DNA of 64,000 nucleotides from contig JAGPXD010000005.1 of NCBI GenBank assembly GCA_020746995.1, forward strand, positions 2,108,001 through 2,172,000. Reading direction: 5' to 3'. Under the pieces are notes generated by a model that was given only the letters and a program-made list of their open reading frames with translations, had not been told where the DNA came from and made no database searches. Shown piece after piece: positions 11,632 through 23,578 of the stretch. A program made the translations under genes and the position numbers. The DNA comes from Plectosphaerella cucumerina. Lineage: Eukaryota > Ascomycota > Sordariomycetes > Glomerellales > Plectosphaerellaceae. The first letter of the stretch is position 1, and every line of letters begins with the position of its first letter.

Positions 11632-12669
11632 CTTACACCCTCTGTGAGGCTAGGCTGCCGGCCCTGAACATATCTAGAGAACCCCCGGAACACCACTTCG
11701 TCACCCCCGACCCTCGAAAGCGCGATCACGGAAACTTCAAACCGGGGGAACACCAAGATTACCAATGGTAGATTCAAACAAGCGGGCGGGTGTCGCCGCT
11801 TCATCCCCTTACATGACGCTGAGCAACGTGCTCGCGAAAGTCCCTAGCCCGCGTGTTACGAATATGAGAAAATGTAAAACCGCTCTTCTCCGAGGACATA
11901 ACCGATGCTGCTATTTCCAGCTTCAATTTCCAACCAAAGCGAATTTCTTCTCCATCCTGGGTTTTGGAGAGGCAGTTATCGAACGTCGTTGGGTCTTGCG
12001 GAAATGAACCGGGAATGAAGGCGCAGGCACTCCTCCGTTGGTGTAAGCCGGGAATAATCCCCGGGCGCGAAACATGTGCGTCGAAAAAACGTGGGGAAGG
12101 GGAGATTGCGATCCCTTGCGTCCGCCCAGATTTGTCAGAGATTCTCCGCGCCAGATGGAGGGGAACCGGCTGCTGGTATCGGGAACGTCAGGAGGGCGGT
12201 GTACGCACCTATGCCGAGTACTTGGGTCCGGTGTCATGTCCTTGAAGGCATACGAAGAGGTCGAAGAGGCATGACTTGGCTCACTGCACGACACTCTCAC
12301 CGCTTCACCATCTACCTTGGGAGGCACGAGCATCTAGAAAAGAGACATACGAATCCATCTAGCAACAGTCCCCTCCCCTCAGTCATCCATCCCTGGCCCG
12401 TCCCGACCCCACCGCCATCTGCAGCTCGGCACGACGCATCACATCTTCGTCGGATCTACGCCCCCAACACCCCACGTTATTCCCGGGGCCATACCGCCCA
12501 CAATTATTCCCAACCTGAACCCGTTATTAGAGACCTCCTCCCTCGCTCGCCCCTCCAGTCGTTTTTTTTTCTTCACAGGAATCCCATTGCTCTCGCCGAG
12601 ACACAACTTACGCCACCAGCACCAAGGCAGCAAGCACACACCAGTGCCCATGCCGGTCCGGCCGTCACC
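11632..12669. other. Upstream region of the DHA1 transporter
   Basis: The open frame of the downstream transporter extends back to 12076 without a stop. However, residues encoded before ATG 12670 are Pro/His/Arg-rich and unlike any transporter N-terminus, so this is taken as 5' untranslated and promoter DNA. The segment 12360-12660 is strongly C/A-rich (CACC, CCATC), typical of fungal leaders. Confidence 0.55.
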
Positions 12670-14576
12670 ATGATCCCGCTGCCGCCGCCGGACGCCGACG
12701 GCTCCACGCGCCGGTCCTCCTCCATCAGCAGCAACCTCACACTGACCATATGCGCCCCTGAACCACCACCACCAACAAACCGCAACGATGAAAAGACCGA
12801 CGACACACCACCCCCAGCCGCGGCCTCGGACAGCATCACCACCCGCTACCTAACCCTCTCCACCCCCCTCCCCGCCCCAGCCACATCCCTCCTCCCTCAG
12901 GATGCCAACCTCACCCTCCCCCCGGCCCCGGACCTCCTCCGCTTCGAATCCCCCCTCCTCTGGCCCTCCGCCCGCAAGAACCCCATCCTCGCCATCTGCT
13001 GCCTCTCAACCTTCCTCACCGCCTACGCCGCGGGCTCTTACGCTCCCCCGGTAGCCGCCATGGCCAACGACCTCCACGCCTCGGACCTCGCCGTCCTCGC
13101 CGGCATCAGCACCTTCTGCCTCGGCTTCGGCTTCGCCCCCATGGCCCTGGCCCCCGTCTCCGAGATCTACGGCCGCCGTCCCGTCCTCGTCGCCTCTGGC
13201 CTCGTCTACGTCATCTCCATCGCCGTGTGCTCCGTCATGCCCTCCCTGGCGGGCATGCTGGTCGCCCGAGTTTTCGTCGGCGTAGGCGGGTCGACTTTTA
13301 GTTCTGTTATTGGCGGCGTCATCGCTGATCTCTGGACCAAGGAGGGTAGGAACACTCCCATGGCTCTCTTCAGCGGTTTCGTCCTCGCCGGGACGGGTGC
13401 TGGGCCTCTTGTTGGTGCCGTCGTTATGGGCAGACTGGGCGCCACGGATCCGACACTCGCTTGGAAGTGGATGTTTTGGCACCAGGTCATCGCCGCCAGT
13501 ATCCTTCTCGTCGTCTTTCTTCTCTTCCTCCGTGAGACCCGTGGGTCTGTCCTGCTCTCGCGGAAAGCCAAGGCCTTGAACGCCTGGTACGAGGAGCTCG
13601 AGCAAGCCGGCGTCCCCGGTGTATGGCTTGAGGAGGATGCATCCTCGCAGACACAAGACGGCCAAACCGCTGCCGTCGCCCAGGACTCTGAAAAGGCAGC
13701 CTCGGGCGTCGAAGGCCGCACCACTCCCACCCGCCTGCGCTGGCTGGTCGAGGAAGACGAGCAGCGCGCCTCTCTGGCATCACTGATGAAGACCTCTCTG
13801 GTCCGCCCCTTCTACCTCCTCGTCGCCGAACCCGTCGTTTTCTTCTTCTCGCTCTGGTGCGCCTTTGCATGGGCCGTCCTCTACCTCACCTTCGGCAGCA
13901 TCCCCCTGGCCTTCGCCCGCCGCCGCAACTTCGACATCGAACAGTCAGGCTACTTCTTCGGCGCCATGATCGTCGGCTCCATCATCGCTACCGTCGTCGG
14001 CGTCTTCCAGGACCGTCTGCTCCGGCTTCCCCAGTGGCGCGCAGACCATGCCGCCCCTCAGAGCGCCTTCTGGGCCTTCATGCGCCGCCGGTTTCCAGCC
14101 GAGGCCCCCGAGTCTCGCCTCTACTTCACCTGCATCACCGCAATGTTCCTACCAGCTGGTCTCTTCATCTTTGGCTTCACCGTGCGCCCCGACGTCCATT
14201 GGTTCGGCCCAGCCACCGGCATCGCCCTGGCCACATGGGGTATCTACTCCGTCTACCTTGCCACCTTCAACTACTTCGCCGACATTTACCACAAGTACGC
14301 ATCGTCAGCCCTCGCCGCGCAGTCGTGCTGCCGAAACATCCTGGGCGGCGTCTTCCCCCTTGTCACCGGCTTCCTGTTCCGGAACCTTGGTGAGGAGAGG
14401 GCGGGTGCGCTTCTCGGCGGCATAGGCACGGCGCTGAGCGTCATCCCGTGGTGTCTGGTGTTTTGGGGGGAAACCATCCGCTCCAAGAGCAAGTTCGCGA
14501 TTGTGAGTACCTGACTGAAGACACGCACATACTGGTCCTCAAGCTAACCATTCACCAGTCCCTGCATTCTCAGTAA
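12670..14576 (+). CDS. DHA1-type MFS transporter (drug/polyamine class)
   Basis: A proton-coupled efflux transporter of the plasma membrane, 616 residues, exons 12670-14502 and 14559-14576. The start ATG 12670 has a good context (GTCACCATGA). The cytosolic N-terminus (about 95 residues, Pro/Thr-rich) is followed by about 12 membrane helices. Between helices 2 and 3 is the DHA1 motif-A variant (PVSEIYGRRPVL), and motif C-like glycines occur in GFVLAGTGAGPLVGAVVMGR. A long hydrophilic central loop separates the two six-helix halves. The last intron (56 bp, GTGAGT donor, AAGCTAACC branch, CACCAG acceptor) removes a stop, so the spliced product ends FAISLHSQ; reading through gives FAIVST instead. 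The substrate cannot be told from sequence. Fungal relatives export antifungals, polyamines or metabolites. Confidence 0.9.
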
Positions 14577-15067
14577 GCGTATCATGCATGCCGCCCCACG
14601 AATGTGAGCCGTGGCGAGCCGGCCAAGTCATAGCCTGTGTTTGGAATAGCATAAAGCGTTGTATTGCTGTCGTATCTCTTGCTCGTCGTTCTGTCTCATG
14701 CACGAAAACTCACTGATCCGACGTAAACCGTATACCAGAAGCATGTTGCTTCGGAATCCATCCCGCCGCCTGCATCCGATGCGTCTCCGGCCCAGCTCGG
14801 GAGATCGACAGTGCGCCCGGCAAGACCGTATCTACCCGAGCCGGGGCCTGCCCGATGACACCATGCTGATTCGTCTCGCATATTCTCGGCTTTCTTTGCG
14901 TATTAAAGTGAATGCCCAGCCGCTCGACGTCCTTGTACAAAGGCCCTGACACGACTGTTCTTGTGCAGGTGGCTTTCCAGCCAGCTGCGAATTTCTCATC
15001 GGCTCACGCACGCCGCCCAGAGCACCGATGAGGCGACTCTCATGGTTCTTCCCGCACTGCATTGGCA
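14577..15067. other. Convergent 3' flanks, nothing identified
   Basis: About 490 bp between the tail of the transporter and the tail of the F-box gene. It should hold both 3' UTRs. No gene or repeat was seen. Confidence 0.6.
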
Positions 15068-16838
15068 TCACGGGATGAGAAGCGCGTCAATGTCGACGCG
15101 CTGGAAGTAGCTGATGTGTCCGAACCCAACCCAGTGCTGCGCCAGCCTGTCGTTGGAAAGAAGCATGAGCTGCGACTCAATGTACTTGTCTACACCCCGA
15201 CGGTCAGTAACTTGCCTACATGAGGGGGAAACATGTGCTTACCTCCGTGGAATCCTGTCCCAGCGACGTGGCCCTTACTCTTCACCACTCGGGCACCCTG
15301 GAAAGGTGGATCTTCTAGGGTGGTGACAAGTCCTGCATCGCTGAGATCCTCGGCAATGAAGGTATGTTCTCCGCGAGGCACGTTAGGGTCGCCCGTCAGC
15401 TTGATTGCCTCGAGGCGTCCCCGGTAGATGCGGCCCCGGCGGCGACGCTCTTCCCAGGCCTCTGATGGCTCGTCGGGCCGCTGTATCAGGCCGAGCTCCT
15501 CATCTGAGGCTTCGTCATCCGGGGTATCGGGTTGGTGGACAAGGAGAAATTCGCAGCCGTGGCCGCTATAGTCTCCGACCCAGATGCCTCTCCACGGCTT
15601 CCACTCTGTGGGCGTGTAGAGGGCTGGATCTAGTGTCGAGTATGTGATTATCTCTTCTCCGATGCGAGGGGCGCTGAAGCCATTCAGAGGCGGCAAGGCA
15701 GTTGTTCCTGGCTCCCAGCCCACGGGCATGAAGCCGGCGGTGAGGAGAGCGTGCATCATGCCGGTCATGCCCTCGCCAAGCACGGCACCAGGAGCTGGAT
15801 TCGTGCCAACCATCTCCATCCATTGCCGGATGCGAAAGGTGCGGTCTGATGCCTCTTCTCGGGAGAACGGGCGATCCGCCATGGAGAGATCATGGTTTTC
15901 ATCGCTATTAGCGAAACCGTGGACGCGATGGGGCGCGGCGGGAATGGCCCGCGGCGGCCATGCGCCTTCGTACGGGAATCGAAGGGCGAAACGCTCCTCA
16001 ACGATGCTGGGTTCGAGGGGTTTTGCAAGTGAAAAGTTACAGAAGATGTGGTCCGCATTGTTGTCCAGCCGCATGCGTGTCTCTCCAAAGAAGCGACGGT
16101 TGGCATCTGCTGGTACCTCCTCAAAGGGCGAGTGGTCATCCCCGTCGCCGACGTGGAACTGCAAGACGGGCTTGTCGAGATGCAGCCTGACGCGAGGTTC
16201 AAAGGAATGGATGGTGACCTGGCCGTCGGCGGGCCATTGATGCGGCGGGGCGGGTTTGACGTTGGCTAGCAGCTGGTAGCCCTCGATGCATCCCCGGCGC
16301 TGATCATAGCGCACGACGATCATCTTGCCCATCAGATGGCGGTCACAGAACCATATTTTGTACTTGGTCAGGAACCATCGGGGGTCGTGTGCGACATAGA
16401 GCTCGCGGTATGACAGGCAGGGCGTCGGCGTAGTCAGGATAACGCCTGGCACATACTCCTGCACGCGGGGAAGCCATTGGACGTCCGAAATGGCATGAGA
16501 ACGGAGGCCATGGCACGTCTGAGCAACTTTGGCTAGGTCGACAGGCGAGAGGTACCGTAGGATGACATCGATGAGCTCGGGCGGCAGGGCCAACAGCGGG
16601 GATGGCTCCTCGGCGTCAGAGGTCCATGGACTCGAGTCGTCTAGGTCTAGGTCAGGATGGCCATGTCAGTTGACCACACCACCGGGGGCTGGCCGGGGAA
16701 AGGGAGGGAGGTAGAGCAATGCGCACCTTTAGGCGTCACGGCAGAGCCGATATTTTGTCGTTTGGTAGGAGATGGTCCTGGCTCAGGTGTGGATGCCGGC
16801 GACGTACGTCCCGGTGACGGGTCATGAGTGAAGTCCAT
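15068..16838 (-). CDS. FBXO31-like F-box protein, SCF substrate receptor
   Basis: Probable substrate-recognition subunit of an SCF (Skp1-cullin-F-box) ubiquitin ligase. Model: 16838-16727, 16646-15243, 15189-15068; phases match, giving 545 residues. An unstructured Pro/Ser-rich N-terminus is followed by the F-box at about residues 57-95 (LPPELIDVILRYLSPVDLAK, then CHGLRSHA). The rest resembles the FBXO31/cyclin-D1-binding region: WRGIWVGDYSGHGCEFLLVHQ-type core near residue 395 and a C-terminal HISYFQRVDIDALLIP that appears only after the last 53-bp intron is removed. Without splicing the protein would stop prematurely. The first intron (80 bp) uses GTGCGC as donor. The nearby 16.8-18.9 kb region is its upstream DNA. 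Its substrates are unknown. Confidence 0.9.
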
Positions 16839-18896
16839 GACCGGATCGGAAACTCTTGGGCGTGTTTACGTCACGGCAACAGCCCCCATTACAGCTTCTA
16901 TATCGGGCGGCCGCCGCGCCTCGGATCGACGAGGGGCCAGGCACCCGGGACCGGCGGGTAGGCGTCAAGTCAGGGGCGAGGCGAGGGATGCGATGTGCCG
17001 AAGGCGATTTGCAGATGGAAAAAGGAAGCGCAGCCGGTGATTAGACTTGACGTCTCGGCAGTGGAGCGACGTCGAAGAAAGTTTTCGACTGTTGCCCTCT
17101 CGCCTGCGCAACGTCGGCCGGCGGACGGAGCCACAGGTGCAGTCGTCAGAGGCGGTTATACGGGGATCCGGGGCAGACCAGGGGTGTGGAGGCCCGAAGT
17201 CGGCGGGCGACTGGAGCTTGAAGCTTGCGTGCCTTGTGTCCTTGCGTGCTCCAGCTGCAGGTGCTGGGACCAGGGTGGGCGAGGCGACGAGGAATAGTCG
17301 GGATTGGAGATGGTGGGCACGGCACGGCACGTGCAATTCGAAAGTCGATGTTGTTGATGTGAAGATGAAGTGGGATGGCTGAGTTGAGGAGGTGAAGTTG
17401 GTGAGTAGTCGAGGTGGTGTATGCGTCACGGATAATCTGGCCCAAGCTCGAGCGTGGTGAGGTGAGCTCAGCAGCGGCGACCTGATGAGTCGACGACGGG
17501 ATAAGGCCGGACCGGGCAAGGAGGTACTTCGTTAAACCAGATGGCGGGCGCGTCCCGAGACAAAGAGCCGAGGCGAGGACGGAACGCCCCTAAAAGTACT
17601 GAAGCAGCAACGGTAGTGGCTGCGCTGCCGGAGTAGTCAGTAGTCAATCGCCTGGCACGAGAGAAAGGCGCGACCGGTCGACGCCAGCATGTGTCCATCA
17701 CGCCTTTTGAGCCTGTCCTATGGGCTGCGAGATTGGAGAATCCGGGGTCGGAGCAAGCAGAGCAGAGTAGAGCAACGCAAAGCAAAGCAGCAACGCGAGC
17801 AACCTTGACGGCTCCGGGCCGGGCAGCAATGGACGGACGCGATGCTCGAGGCTCGACCTCGAACCCACCTGCCTACTATGGTAGCTCAGCAATGTCGAGA
17901 GTCCGAGTTACCTGCCCGATGCAATCCACTGCCGGCGACGTAGGTGGGCTCGTGATCGGCCGGAGGGTCCAATGTCAATGCTGGGCGAGCCTGGGAGGTC
18001 TTGGTCTTGGAGGAGGCCAATGCGGGCAGCCGCCATCGCGCGCCTCACGTCGGATCCGAGTCGTGCTCAAGGAGGGAAAGCGAGGCGAAGATGTCCATGG
18101 CACAAATAGACCAGGCGGGCAAGGCGGGTGGGGGAGGACCGACGGGGACATGTGCCGTTGGTGGTGGTGTTTGTGGCGGCGCCGGCGGAGGTGCACTGCT
18201 GTGTTTGTCCGAGGTGTGGTGGAAGAATGTTGACGCAGGGTGATGAACAGCCTCAGAGTGAGAGCACGACAGCGACAAATGCCACCCTGCATCCCGAGCC
18301 CACTGAGATAACGGGAAGGAACAGCCCCTCCCGCGCTCCTGCCCCTCCAGCGCCCTGAAGTTACAGGCCGGGCAGGTGCTCTCCGGGGGGCTCCTGCCCT
18401 GTCGTCTGGGGTGTTCCTTCCCCCCGAGCTGCGCCAAGAGACGCCGGCTGAGTAATTCTGGGCGTCCATTGGCCCTCGCACGCGCCGGAACCCCGCGCCC
18501 TCAAAATGCTCCCGCGAGTCACGCCCCGTCACCTTCTTGATCCGGACAGCTTGCGCGTGGTGCATCGGGGGCAAGTGGCCTGCCTGGCCGCTGCTTGCAC
18601 TCTGTGAGGTGCATGATCTTGCGTCTTGCGTCGGCCGGCCGGCTGTCCGTCCACCCGCGCGAACCACGCCGGCTGGCACGCAGGGTGCTCCCGGGAGTGC
18701 GCCGCGGGGGATCTAGCTGTCTTTGGTAAGAACTTGGACAAGGTCCTGGACTGGATTAAGTATGATGGGCTTGTTGGATATCTGATAACATCTGCATCCA
18801 ACGTTGCAGGCGGCTGTTCAATGCTGCCAGAGAAGAGCGACATCGGCGGGATGAGATGACCTCATGGTTTGAAAAAACTACACAGATTAATAATCA
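16839..18896. other. Upstream DNA of the F-box gene; no gene seen
   Basis: About 2 kb of GC-rich sequence. Open frames on both strands are long but compositionally artificial (Ser/Pro/Arg-rich). A purine-rich tract with repeated AGCAAAGC/AGAGCAA words lies near 17750-17800. The last 200 bp are less GC-rich and lead into the tRNA gene. Confidence 0.55.
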
Positions 18897-19003
18897 GGTG
18901 AGATGGCCGAGTGGTCTAAGGCGCTAGTTTCAGGAGGAGTTCTTCGGAACGCCATCCGGCTTACTAGTCAGTAATGGCGTGGGTTCGAATCCCACTCTCA
19001 TCA
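18897..19003 (+). tRNA. tRNA-Leu (anticodon CAG) with a 27-nt intron
   Basis: Acceptor strand GGTGAGA (18897-18903) pairs with TCTCATC (18996-19002, one G-T wobble), discriminator A at 19003. D-stem GCC/GGC; anticodon stem CTAGT (18924-18928) with ACTAG (18963-18967). The loop reads TTCAGG then T after removing the intron at 18935-18961, in the canonical position one base 3' of the anticodon CAG (18931-18933). It has a long variable arm (class II, as expected for Leu) and a T-arm GTGGG-TTCGAAT-CCCAC that carries the B box. A TTTT terminator follows at about 19011-19014. Confidence 0.95.
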
Positions 19004-19265
19004 ACTTCAACTTTTGCCTCTTCTCTCTTGGAGAGGTCTCCTTTTTCTCAATTGGAGTAGAATATCATCCAGTGTCATCCATGGATGCCTATCCTCTGGC
19101 CAGGACGGAGCAGTGATCAATATGAGCTCACGGTGCTGGGTGCGTGCTTCTAGGCAATGCTTATCTTATCAGGTGTGGTGCAATTAGAGGTATGATGAAG
19201 CCACGCTCCAAAACAATATCCTGCGAAATGAAAGCTATGTACAGCCCATCCATTATTTTCTTCCC

Positions 19266-22200
19266 CTACATCTTCAGTCCTTCTTTTGTCATCTGCCATG
19301 AACCTCCTCCAAGTAGCCTGCTGAAGCTTCCTCCCTTGGCAAGCAACTCCTCATAGCCACCCTGCTCAACGACCCGACCGCTGTCCAGCATGACAATATC
19401 CTCGGCCAGCTGCATCATCTCCTTGGAGTGCGTCACAATCACCGTCGCCATGCCCTTGTGCGCCGGGTCAGAAACCAGCCTCCTGATCGTGTGTCGCACC
19501 GTTTCGGCCGTCTCGGCGTCCAACGCGCTCGTCGGCTCGTCCAGCACCAGCAGCTTCGGCCGCCGCGCCAACGCTCGAGCGATGCACACACGCTGTGCCT
19601 GGCCGCCTGAGAGGGCCTGGCCGCCTTCGCCGATGAGCGTGTCGTAGCCTGAGGGCAGCGAGATGATGTATTCGTGGAGACCTGCTGCCTTTGCCGCCCG
19701 TTCGATGTTGGCCGCGTCGCGAAGTGGTGACATGTCGCCGAGCCCGTAGGAGATGTTCTCGGCCATGGTCGCGGGGAAGAGGAAGGCCGTCTGCGGCACA
19801 AAGGCCATGAGCGACCGCAGATGCTGCCGGTCGACCTCCCAGAAGGGAATGCCCGCAAAGGTCAGCTGTGGCGGCTTGTCGGACCAAAGCATTGGAGGCG
19901 TCGAAGGCGCGTACAGGGCCAAGAGCAGCGACACGAAGGTGCTCTTTCCGCAGCCTGAAGAGCCAACAATGGCGGTGCAGGTATTTGGCTCGATCTCGAG
20001 GTTCAGGTTGCGTAGAACGTGGTTGTCAGGCCGCGAATCATACGCGAACTCGAGGTGGTTGGCGCGCACCGGCAGCGGAGTCGTCACCTTGTGCGAGCCG
20101 CCGGCTTCAGGGCTGTCGTCGATCGAGTGGTCTGGCAAGCTGGCGTAGTCGAGCATGCGCGCCGCCGTGGCTCGTGACGTGGACATTTGCGGTACCGTGC
20201 CGAGGAGCGAGGCCGCCTGGCCGAGACTGAAGACGAGCAGGTTGGACACCTGCTGCAGCTGTTCGGGGGACATCTCGTACGTCCTCGCCATGAGGAGCAT
20301 GGCGTAGAAGAAGATGAGCGCCAGCAGGAAGAAGTTGACCGACTGGTACACGCCGAAGATGGGCGATGTGTACAGTGCTCGCCGGACGCCTAGGGAAAAG
20401 GTCGAAGCAACGCTGGCGTCGTACCGCGCCCCCATGTGTCGCTCGAGAGTGAGGCTCTTGACCACGCGGATGCTGGTGAACGTCTCGGTCAGGACGGCGC
20501 TTGTGTCGGCTGCGCCGCGGTTGCAGCGCGTCTCCCATCGCGAGCTGGTCCATGAGAAGGCCTGGACGGCAACGACGACAACAGGCACGCCCGAGAGCGC
20601 CACGAGAGTCAACTTCCACGAGATGACGAGAGACCAAACGATGGCTGTCGACACCATGACACCGACGATGATCAGCATCGGTGTGAAGCGCCCAACCAGA
20701 TTCCGCATCTCCTCAGCATTACGGTCCAGGCACTCGTTGATGCGGCTGGCCGCATTCTCGGGCTTGTCAAACCATGTCCGCGGCTGCTGCAGGATGCGCT
20801 TGAGAGCCTCGAGGCGCAGCGCGTTGACCCAGGCCTGGCCGGCGTGTTCCATGAGGTAGCGTCCAAATCCTGTGGCAAGGCCATCAACGACGGAGACGAC
20901 AAGCAGGATGATGGCCCATTTCTGCCCGGCCGATTCGCGTTTGTCCGTGTCGGCCCAGAAGGCCGCGAGGAGCCCGGCGAAGACGTAGGAGAAAACAGGC
21001 CCGGCGACGGCGACGACGACGCAGAGCGCCATGCCGCCCACGAGTCGTAGCCGGTCCATTGGCGAGAGGTGGCCCCAGACACTGCGCATGATGGTCGGAA
21101 TAGACGCGTACTCCGAGTCGTCCTTGGTTTCCGGTGTGTCCGGGTCGGCGGTTGTGGTGGCCTCGATGTGGCAGGCCTTTTCAAAGGCGTCGAAAGTTCC
21201 GCCCTCTGATCTTGTAGGCGACGCGAGAGTCAGCGTGGATCTCTTTGTCCGAGTCGCCTGGATATTCTGCCCCGCCACGCGCACAATGTCGATGCTGTCT
21301 CGTGCCGACGCCCTTCCTTCAGACCGGGCGACGCTGTGGTCTCGTTTCCTGGTAGGGTCGCCGGCGCCCCAGGATGACCACCGTTTGTGACTGGGACGAG
21401 TGTCGCTCGCGGCGGTAGATGACTCTCCCCATAGATCCTGGGTCCTGATGAGACTCGCTCGGAAGGTACCGTCGCCCAGCACTGACGAGTAGTGTCTGCG
21501 TTGGAGTTCCTGCTTGGCGTCGGCCGGGGCCGGTGCAAAGCCCCTGGTGAAGAGATCGGAGAAGCGAGCTGGGTTCGGGGGCTTCGGCATAATCGGGCTG
21601 GTGAGCATATTATCGTCGATGGGGATGGGCGAGAGGGTCTCGTCGACGTCAGACATCTCCGAGTCGTCGGTGGCTGCGAGGAGGGTCGAGAAGAAACCGC
21701 CAGTCTGCTTGGCCAGCGCGCCGCGGAACCCTTCCTGGACGAGCCTGCTCTTGTCCATGACGAAGACATAGTCCTCATCCTGGATCTGCGTCAGGTCGTG
21801 GGTGATGATGATGGTGGTCTTGCCCTTGCGCCATGTACGGAGCGCCTCCATGACGAGTGTCTTGCTGACGTGGTCGAGGCCGCTCGTGGCCTCGTCGAGT
21901 ATGAGCACCGGCGGGTCGCGCAGCCTGGCCCGCGCCAGCGCGAGCCGCTGCTTCTGTCCGCCGCTGAGGCTGTATCCGCCCGTGCCGACGAGGGTGTCGA
22001 GTCCCTTGGGGAGCGCCGCCAGGGTCGAGTGCAGCATAGCCGAGTCGCACGCCTGCCTGACCTGCTCGGCTGTTGCGTTTTCTGGGTCTTCGCTGCCAAG
22101 CGCCACATTGTTGAAGAACGTGTCGTTAAAGAGGACGTTGGACTGCTGGATAAGGGTGATGTTGTTGCGAACCCATTGGTCGTCGAGGGTCTGGAGAGGT

Positions 22201-23578
22201 TGGTTGTCGATGAGGATGTCGCCAGCGAGAGGCTCATAGAACTTGACCAGCAAGTTGCCGAGGGTGCTCTTCCCTGAGCCGCTGCGTCCCACGACGAAGC
22301 AGGTCTCGCCGGCGGGGAAGAAGAAGGATGACTTTTGGAGAACGATGTTCCCGGGACTCGTCGGGTAAGCAAAGCTGACCTATGGACAGATGTGTTAGCG
22401 TGGTTATGCGAAGGGGTCAGATCACCTACGTCGATGACTTCGATATCGCCGGCACACTCGGCCGGCTTGTTGGGTCTCTTGGGCCCCGTGCTGCCGAACC
22501 GGCTGTTTCCGGACCTGATAGTGTCCTGGAGCGCCTGACCGGCAGACATACCCTTGGCGAGGACGAGCCATTGGGGCATAAGGTTCTCGATGCCTTGGAG
22601 GGCGGTCAAGGTGGCGTAAAAGGTGGTCAAGATCTGAAAGGCCGAGGCGCCCTGGTCGACGAGGACGATGCCATACCAGAAACCCACCACAAACAGGCTG
22701 ACGATCCAGAACTTAGCGTAGCCCATCTGCGCCGCATTGCAGCGCGCCTGAATGAGGTATTGGGTGGTGGCGGCGCGGATGGCGCGGGTGTACTGCCAGA
22801 CCTCCTGGTCGAAGCCGTTGTAGACCTTTACGAGGTCGATGCCGGTGAAGGACGAGTTTGTGTACTTTGAGGCTGTGGTGAGGCGGCCCTTTTGGGCGCG
22901 GATGGCGGGCTCCAGGGGCCGGCTGATCCAGGCGAGGATGAAGAAGGAGACGGGCAGGGTGGCCAGGAGGGCAAGGGTGAGCCGCCACGACATGATGAAG
23001 GAGAGGATGATGCAGGCGAGGGAGACGGCAAAGTCACTGACAAGGAAGCCGAAGACTTGTGAGGTGGCCAGTTGCAGCTCTCGGGTTTGTCTAGATGTTG
23101 TCAGTGGGAGGATTCATGGAGTGAAGGGAAGGACCTACGTTTCGATTCTGACGAGAAGACTGGATACGCCTTCGGCTTGAGCATCATACCAGGCCATTTT
23201 CTTGTCGAGCAGGGTTTCGAACATCTGCTCCCGCACGCTCCGGGCCTGGAGCTCGCCAAAGAGGAACCATGTCGACAGGAAGACGGTGTTGGCGAGCCAG
23301 TGGCCGGCACCAAGCCCGCAGAGAACGACACAAAGATCTGTCCCCTGCTTCAGAGTGTCAGGGCCGGAGAGGTCACCACTGGCGAAGTCGGCAGCGATCT
23401 GGAAGAAGAGGCCCATGCAGACGGCGAGCGACGTTTTGAAGCCGGCAACAGCGCATGAGGCAACAATGGCGGCGATGAGACTGGTCCAGTGGCGTGCCCT
23501 GGTGAAGGCGAAGAGATGCTTCCACGAGGCGCGAGGTCCCGCGGGGGGACTGGCGTCGTCGGCATGTTCAGACGACAT
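19266..23578 (-). CDS. Full-length ABC-B (MDR-type) transporter, possibly Ste6-like a-pheromone exporter
   Basis: An ATP-driven exporter with the order TMD1-NBD1-TMD2-NBD2, 1404 residues. Exons 23578-23139, 23090-22430 and 22379-19266; introns of 48 and 50 bp, phases 2 and 0. NBD1: Walker A GRSGSGKST (about residue 396), signature LSGGQKQR (about 498), Walker B LILDEATSGLD (about 525), H-loop ITHD. NBD2: Walker A GSSGCGKST (about 1172), signature LSGGQAQR, Walker B LLVLDEPTSALD, H-loop VTHS. All catalytic elements look intact in both halves. A Ser/Arg-rich linker joins NBD1 to TMD2. The closest reading is the fungal Ste6/AtrD group that exports prenylated a-type pheromone, but general multidrug ABC-B pumps share this layout. 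No pheromone-precursor gene was recognised in the window. Confidence 0.88.

Noticed and set aside
12076..12669. N-terminal extension of the DHA1 transporter
   Set aside because: The frame is open, but starts at a non-ATG codon and encodes leader-like sequence. ATG 12670 gives a normal transporter N-terminus in a good context.
13006..13665. 219-codon open frame antisense to the DHA1 transporter
   Set aside because: Asp/Gly/Glu/Arg-rich mirror of transporter codons; the sense strand clearly encodes the MFS protein.
16965..17519. 184-codon minus-strand frame upstream of the F-box gene
   Set aside because: Ser/Pro/His/Arg-rich, resembles a C-rich 5' leader rather than a protein.
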